Source of the DNA: Peptoniphilaceae bacterium
Lineage (GTDB): Bacteria > Bacillota > Clostridia > Tissierellales > Peptoniphilaceae
Length of the DNA: 8,812 bases
Assembly (NCBI GenBank): GCA_030152565.1
Contig: JASLJE010000050.1
Location: forward strand, 1-8,812
Direction of reading: 5' to 3'
The notes below the pieces were generated by a model. It saw only the letters and a program-made list of their open reading frames with translations, had not been told where the DNA came from and ran no database searches. Position 1 is the first letter of the stretch; the number at the start of each line of letters is the position of its first letter. Shown piece by piece: positions 5,920 to 8,812 of the stretch. The translations under genes and the position numbers were made by a program.

Positions 5920-6712
5920 AGTCTATTTCCCCCTCACTTGTATTAGATGTTGTTGCAGTTGACATTTGTAGTCCATCAGGAGTTGTAAATCCTGTTATAA
6001 TCAAGGCCATAGCTATACCAAATATGGCTAGGGCTGTAACTGGCAATTGTAGGTAACTAGATAAACTGAAGCCTATCATAAAGAAAATTGCCATCTTTTT
6101 ATTCATAATTGGTTCCATCAATAAGGCCAAACCAAAGGCTGGTAGAATGCCTGTTGCTATTTGCAAACCAGTTATAACAAACTCTGGTATCTTGTTGATA
6201 AGCATTTGAACAGCATCTGCTCCCACATAAAAACCTATGGCTACTGGTAGCATTTGAGCTACAAATACATAGGAAAATCCAGCTATCATATTTACCCTAT
6301 TAACTGCCCTAGAGTTTCCTTTTTCAGCGTAATCATCTGCCATCCTAACAAAGTTTGGCATCAAGATTACATGGGCCAAGTTCTTTATAAAGAGAACTAA
6401 TGTAGCTATTGGTAGGGCTAGGGGTAGGGCTATTTCTGCTCCTGCATTCATCTTGATGGCAAAGGCCGTACCTAAAATTGCACCTGATACAGTATCAGGT
6501 GGCAGGGCTGCACCAATGGAAAAAGAACCCATAAAAGCAAGCTCAAGAGTTGCTCCTACTATCATTCCTGTTTTCACATCCCCCATAACAAGTCCTACAA
6601 GAACTCCTGTAACTAGTGGTCTAGATGTCATAATTCCACCAAAGAAAAAGTCCATATTGGCAAATAGGGCTACTAAACCTAATAAAATTGCCTGTAATAA
6701 TATTTTATCCAT
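5900..6712 (-). CDS. PTS mannose/sorbose-family EIIC component
   Basis: This 270-residue integral membrane permease subunit has several long hydrophobic segments. Family features are FFFGGIMTSRPLVTGVLVGL near the N-terminus (residues 22-41), DVKTGMIVGATLELAFMG, and the PPDTVSGAILGTAFAI stretch. A later conserved part contains LPAFGLALLMEPIMNKK. The C-terminal tail after the last membrane segment is polar and acidic (EGEIDYDSEEF). The gene follows EIIB after 11 bases, with GAGG as a modest ribosome binding site, and overlaps EIID. Its sequence does not by itself reveal the sugar. Confidence 0.93.
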   Translation of the reverse strand: MDKILLQAILLGLVALFANMDFFFGGIMTSRPLVTGVLVGLVMGDVKTGMIVGATLELAFMGSFSIGAALPPDTVSGAILGTAFAIKMNAGAEIALPLALPIATLVLFIKNLAHVILMPNFVRMADDYAEKGNSRAVNRVNMIAGFSYVFVAQMLPVAIGFYVGADAVQMLINKIPEFVITGLQIATGILPAFGLALLMEPIMNKKMAIFFMIGFSLSSYLQLPVTALAIFGIAMALIITGFTTPDGLQMSTATTSNTSEGEIDYDSEEF

Positions 6713-6723
6713 AATTTCCTCGC

Positions 6724-7191
6724 TTATAATTTAGTGTAAATTTGTTTCTTGTCCTTGGCTACAAGCCTTACTTCTACTTCTATATTCTTGTCTACCAAAT
6801 CATTTAACTTTTCTATATCAGAAGTTGATAGATTGATTTGGGAAAAATATTGCTTGGTGTCATCACCCGCCAAGGTCCCTCCAAGGTTTAGGGATTCTAC
6901 TGACTTAGTTTCAAGAATAAACTTATAGGCATCTGCTATATTTTCAAACACAACCATCATGTTATACTTGTCTGTCACACCTGAGTTTACTGCCTCTATG
7001 GCAGCGTCTACTGATTTAATAACCATCTTTACATTGGCTGGCTTAACCATTCTCAAGGCTTGTTTTCTAGCCTTATTTTCTACCACATTGTCATTTACAA
7101 CAAAGATGGTGTTAATATCAGCTGAATTAAGCCAGGAATAAATAATTTGACCATGAACCAGCCTATGGTCAACTCTTGCTACTTTTATCAT
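6724..7191 (-). CDS. PTS mannose-family EIIB component
   Basis: This 155-residue cytoplasmic phosphotransfer protein carries the motif RVDHRLVHGQI near the N-terminus. Its His13, before GQ, is the residue phosphorylated by EIIA and then used on the incoming sugar. Most relatives have RxDDR, whereas here the second acidic position is His9, a small deviation. The later LNLGGTLAGDDTKQYFSQIN region is typical of EIIB. The ATG overlaps the TGA stop of the preceding regulator (ATGA), and GAGGAGG lies upstream, so regulator and transporter are translated from one message. Confidence 0.94.
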   Translation of the reverse strand: MIKVARVDHRLVHGQIIYSWLNSADINTIFVVNDNVVENKARKQALRMVKPANVKMVIKSVDAAIEAVNSGVTDKYNMMVVFENIADAYKFILETKSVESLNLGGTLAGDDTKQYFSQINLSTSDIEKLNDLVDKNIEVEVRLVAKDKKQIYTKL

Positions 7192-7934
7192 AATTGCCTC
7201 CTCTTATTTGATTTTTCTTCTCTTACAGAAAAATCATTTATAAATCTACACTTGTCCGGACGCGTATAGTTTATTTTATATTCAAAAACATCGTTTTCAT
7301 TGATGTATTTTGTCGTAATTATTCTAATGATGGGGGTTCCTAATTCCAGGCCTAAGTGCTTGGAAACCTCCTCATTAGAGTGGACTAGGTCCAAATCTTG
7401 AACCACCCTTTTAATGTTTAGATCATATAGCTTATATATTTCATCCAAACTAAAAACCTTTAAGTCAAAGCCGTAAAGCTTTTCAATCTCACTTTCCTTA
7501 ATATGGACATAGTCTATTGAAAAAGCCTCCTTGTCTAACATTTTTAGTAGGACAACCTTATATAGGCTATCGTTTTCATCCAGCTTAAAAATATGAGAGA
7601 AATAAGGTCCAACCCTTCTTATCTCTCTTTTCAATATATGCCTATTGTCCTCAGATATATCCCCCTTATAGCCATCAAAGTCCTTAAAGTCTTCAATGTG
7701 GGGGGAATTGATCACATAGGTTCCCTTGCCTGGCACAGTTTTTAAATATCCTTCCTTTACCAAACTTTCAATTCCTGTTCTAACAGTCATCCTATTAACC
7801 CCGTAGGTTTCAGCCAGGTCATTTTCAGAATCTAGCTTATAGCCTACTGGATAGTCTTTCTTATCTATTTTTGATTTTATAAGTTCCTTAATTTGTAAAT
7901 AATAAGGTAGGTCATTTATAGAATTATTTTTCAT
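7188..7934 (-). CDS. GntR-family regulator with UTRA domain (HutC type), second of a tandem pair
   Basis: From the ATG at 7934 the protein has 248 residues. Residues about 8-70 are the GntR winged helix: LPYYLQIKELIKSKI, then LDSENDLAETYGVNRMTVR, then GYLKTVPGKGTYV. Residues about 95-240 are a UTRA ligand domain, with SIDYVHIKESEIEKLYGF and the closing FEYKINYTRPDKCRF. UTRA regulators of sugar operons usually bind a phosphorylated sugar or amino sugar. An in-frame GTG at 7943 is possible, but AGGTGA (7940-7945) is better placed as the ribosome binding site of the ATG at 7934, which overlaps the previous gene by 11 bases. It ends in an ATGA overlap with EIIB. Confidence 0.92.
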   Translation of the reverse strand: MKNNSINDLPYYLQIKELIKSKIDKKDYPVGYKLDSENDLAETYGVNRMTVRTGIESLVKEGYLKTVPGKGTYVINSPHIEDFKDFDGYKGDISEDNRHILKREIRRVGPYFSHIFKLDENDSLYKVVLLKMLDKEAFSIDYVHIKESEIEKLYGFDLKVFSLDEIYKLYDLNIKRVVQDLDLVHSNEEVSKHLGLELGTPIIRIITTKYINENDVFEYKINYTRPDKCRFINDFSVREEKSNKRRQL

Positions 7935-8670
7935 TATTATCACCTAAGTTCAACTTTTTTTGGTAGGTTATCATATCATACCTAACTATCTGCTTGGTAT
8001 ACTCTGTCAACCTATCATCCTGGTCATAGTTTTGTGAGACTAGAAAAAATGCTGGACTTCCCTCCTCTATTTCAAGAGTTTTAGCCTCTAGACTGCTCAC
8101 ATAAGTTGTATCTATTCTCTCTTCCCCATGGATAATCTTAACCCCATATTCTTTTTCCATAATCTGGTATTGAGATTCCTTGGAGAAATCATAGCCTTCT
8201 ATCCCTTTAAACCTCCCATAGTCTAGATAAACTATTTGATAAAGGTAGGGCCTTTCATCTAAGATCCTCAGTCTAATTAATTGGTAGACAGGATCTCCCA
8301 ATCTAATGTTAAAAATTTGGGTAAGACTCTTGTCAGCCTCTATGATTCCACTTGATATAAGCCTAGTTTCATAGGATATTTTTTTTCTTCTCATGGCCTC
8401 ACTAAAGGACATCAGGTCGGTTAAGTCCATAACCATCTTGTTCTTTTTTATATAAATTCCTGAGTTAGGCCTGGTTTCAACCAGCCCTTCATATTTTAAA
8501 TACTCTATAGCCTTTCTTACACTGGTCCTACTTACTCCAATAATTTCAGCCAGGTCTCTTTCAGATGGAAGACTGTCTTCAAACTCCAGTTTCCTATCGA
8601 TTACCAAGTGTAAAATATATTCAATTGCCCTATCTGTAGCTCCAACTTTTTTAATCTTTTTACTTTTCAT
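7924..8670 (-). CDS. GntR-family regulator with UTRA domain (HutC type), first gene of the PTS operon
   Basis: This 248-residue protein has its GntR winged helix at about residues 10-76: AIEYILHLVIDRKLEFEDSL, PSERDLAEIIGVSRTSVRKA, YEGLVETRPNSGIYIKK. The C-terminal UTRA domain (about 90-240) includes ISYETRLISSG, LYQIVYLDYGRF and a final RLTEYTKQIVRYD. It shares architecture with the next gene but differs strongly in sequence, so the pair is not a fresh duplication. Being the first gene after the promoter suggests autoregulation of the whole operon. The ATG at 8670 has GAGGT seven bases upstream. Confidence 0.92.
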   Translation of the reverse strand: MKSKKIKKVGATDRAIEYILHLVIDRKLEFEDSLPSERDLAEIIGVSRTSVRKAIEYLKYEGLVETRPNSGIYIKKNKMVMDLTDLMSFSEAMRRKKISYETRLISSGIIEADKSLTQIFNIRLGDPVYQLIRLRILDERPYLYQIVYLDYGRFKGIEGYDFSKESQYQIMEKEYGVKIIHGEERIDTTYVSSLEAKTLEIEEGSPAFFLVSQNYDQDDRLTEYTKQIVRYDMITYQKKLNLGDNNEK

Positions 8671-8699
8671 ACAAGTACCTCTTTTTTAATACCAAAATA

Positions 8700-8728
8700 A
8701 ATATATCACAGTATTTTATACAAGTCAA
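8700..8728 (-). promoter_or_regulatory. Promoter of the PTS operon
   Basis: On the minus strand TTGACT (8723-8728) is followed after exactly 17 bases by TATATT (8700-8705). That is five of six matches in each hexamer with ideal spacing, the best promoter in the window. The leader would be about 25 bases, leading into the ribosome binding site of the first GntR gene. No obvious cre-like site for carbon catabolite control is seen between 8671 and 8812. Confidence 0.8.
8711..8721. promoter_or_regulatory. Candidate GntR/UTRA operator inside the promoter
   Basis: GTATTTTATAC is a palindrome (GTAT-N3-ATAC) lying in the spacer between -35 and -10. HutC-type GntR regulators commonly recognise GT...TA...AC palindromes, so a repressor bound here would block RNA polymerase. 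Assignment to either regulator of the operon is inference. Confidence 0.4.
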
Positions 8729-8755
8729 CTGCATAATTCAATGTTTTATAGAATA

Positions 8756-8791
8756 AATTGGTATGTTTATACAATTATTATCAGACCAATT
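8756..8791. promoter_or_regulatory. Second candidate operator region upstream of the promoter
   Basis: GTATGTTTATAC (8761-8772, GTAT-N4-ATAC) resembles the site in the promoter. It sits within AATTG...CAATT flanks (8756-8776), and AATTGGT (8756-8762) recurs inverted as ACCAATT (8785-8791). It is about 30 bases upstream of the -35, where a second regulator or a looping repressor could bind. It could equally belong to a gene beyond the window edge. Confidence 0.3.
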
Positions 8792-8812
8792 CTGAATAAT
8801 TCTCCATACATT

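Noticed and set aside
8776..8812. Possible end of a further minus-strand gene at the window edge
   Set aside because: All three minus frames meet stops soon after the edge and too few residues are visible to recognise a protein.

Overview
The window looks like the chromosome of a low-GC, Gram-positive, probably anaerobic Firmicute. AGA/AGG arginine codons and ATA are frequent, Shine-Dalgarno sites are strong (GGAGG type), and coding is dense. The large-type 2-hydroxyacyl-CoA dehydratase activase together with an SH3b-repeat surface protein fits Tissierellia/Peptoniphilaceae-like anaerobic cocci. That placement is inference; no rRNA or marker gene is present.

Layout. (1) 1-446, minus: the N-terminal 148 residues of an ASKHA-type acyl-CoA dehydratase activase, cut by the window edge, with its own promoter and a perfect 16-bp palindrome just upstream. 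(2) 529-2533, minus: a surface-protein region. A secreted 543-residue protein (signal peptide, charged helical N-terminal part, 20 Pro-Glu-Xaa triplets, five tandem SH3b-like repeats) is followed upstream by a 160-base stretch containing only 14 G/C. Beyond that lies an overlooked 27-codon gene for a hydrophobic peptide with an excellent ribosome binding site. The large gene and the small gene end in the same roughly 50-bp sequence (last codons plus terminator hairpin), so the surface gene is bracketed by a direct repeat. (3) 2594-2710: a divergent control region with a long interrupted palindrome and an extended -10 promoter. (4) 2711-3460, plus: a DeoR-family regulator, convergent with the next operon. 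(5) 8728-3562, minus: one tightly packed seven-gene operon with a near-consensus promoter at its head and a terminator at its end. The order is GntR/UTRA regulator, second GntR/UTRA regulator, mannose-family PTS EIIB, EIIC, EIID, double-SIS sugar-phosphate isomerase/deglycase-like enzyme, EIIA.

How the operon should work: the EIIA-EIIB-EIIC-EIID set takes up a sugar and phosphorylates it (HPr and EI would come from elsewhere). The SIS enzyme then acts on the resulting phosphosugar. The mannose-family PTS plus GlmS/FrlB/GfrF-like SIS combination is known for Amadori compounds (glucoselysine, fructoselysine), so an amino-sugar or glycated amino acid substrate is the leading but unproven guess. 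Two UTRA regulators at the head of the operon probably sense the sugar phosphate. GTAT-N3/4-ATAC palindromes in and upstream of the promoter are candidate operators.

Most interesting signals: the unannotated 27-residue membrane peptide, the terminator-tail duplication that brackets the surface gene, the 9-bp repeat array in that gene, and the tandem UTRA regulators.
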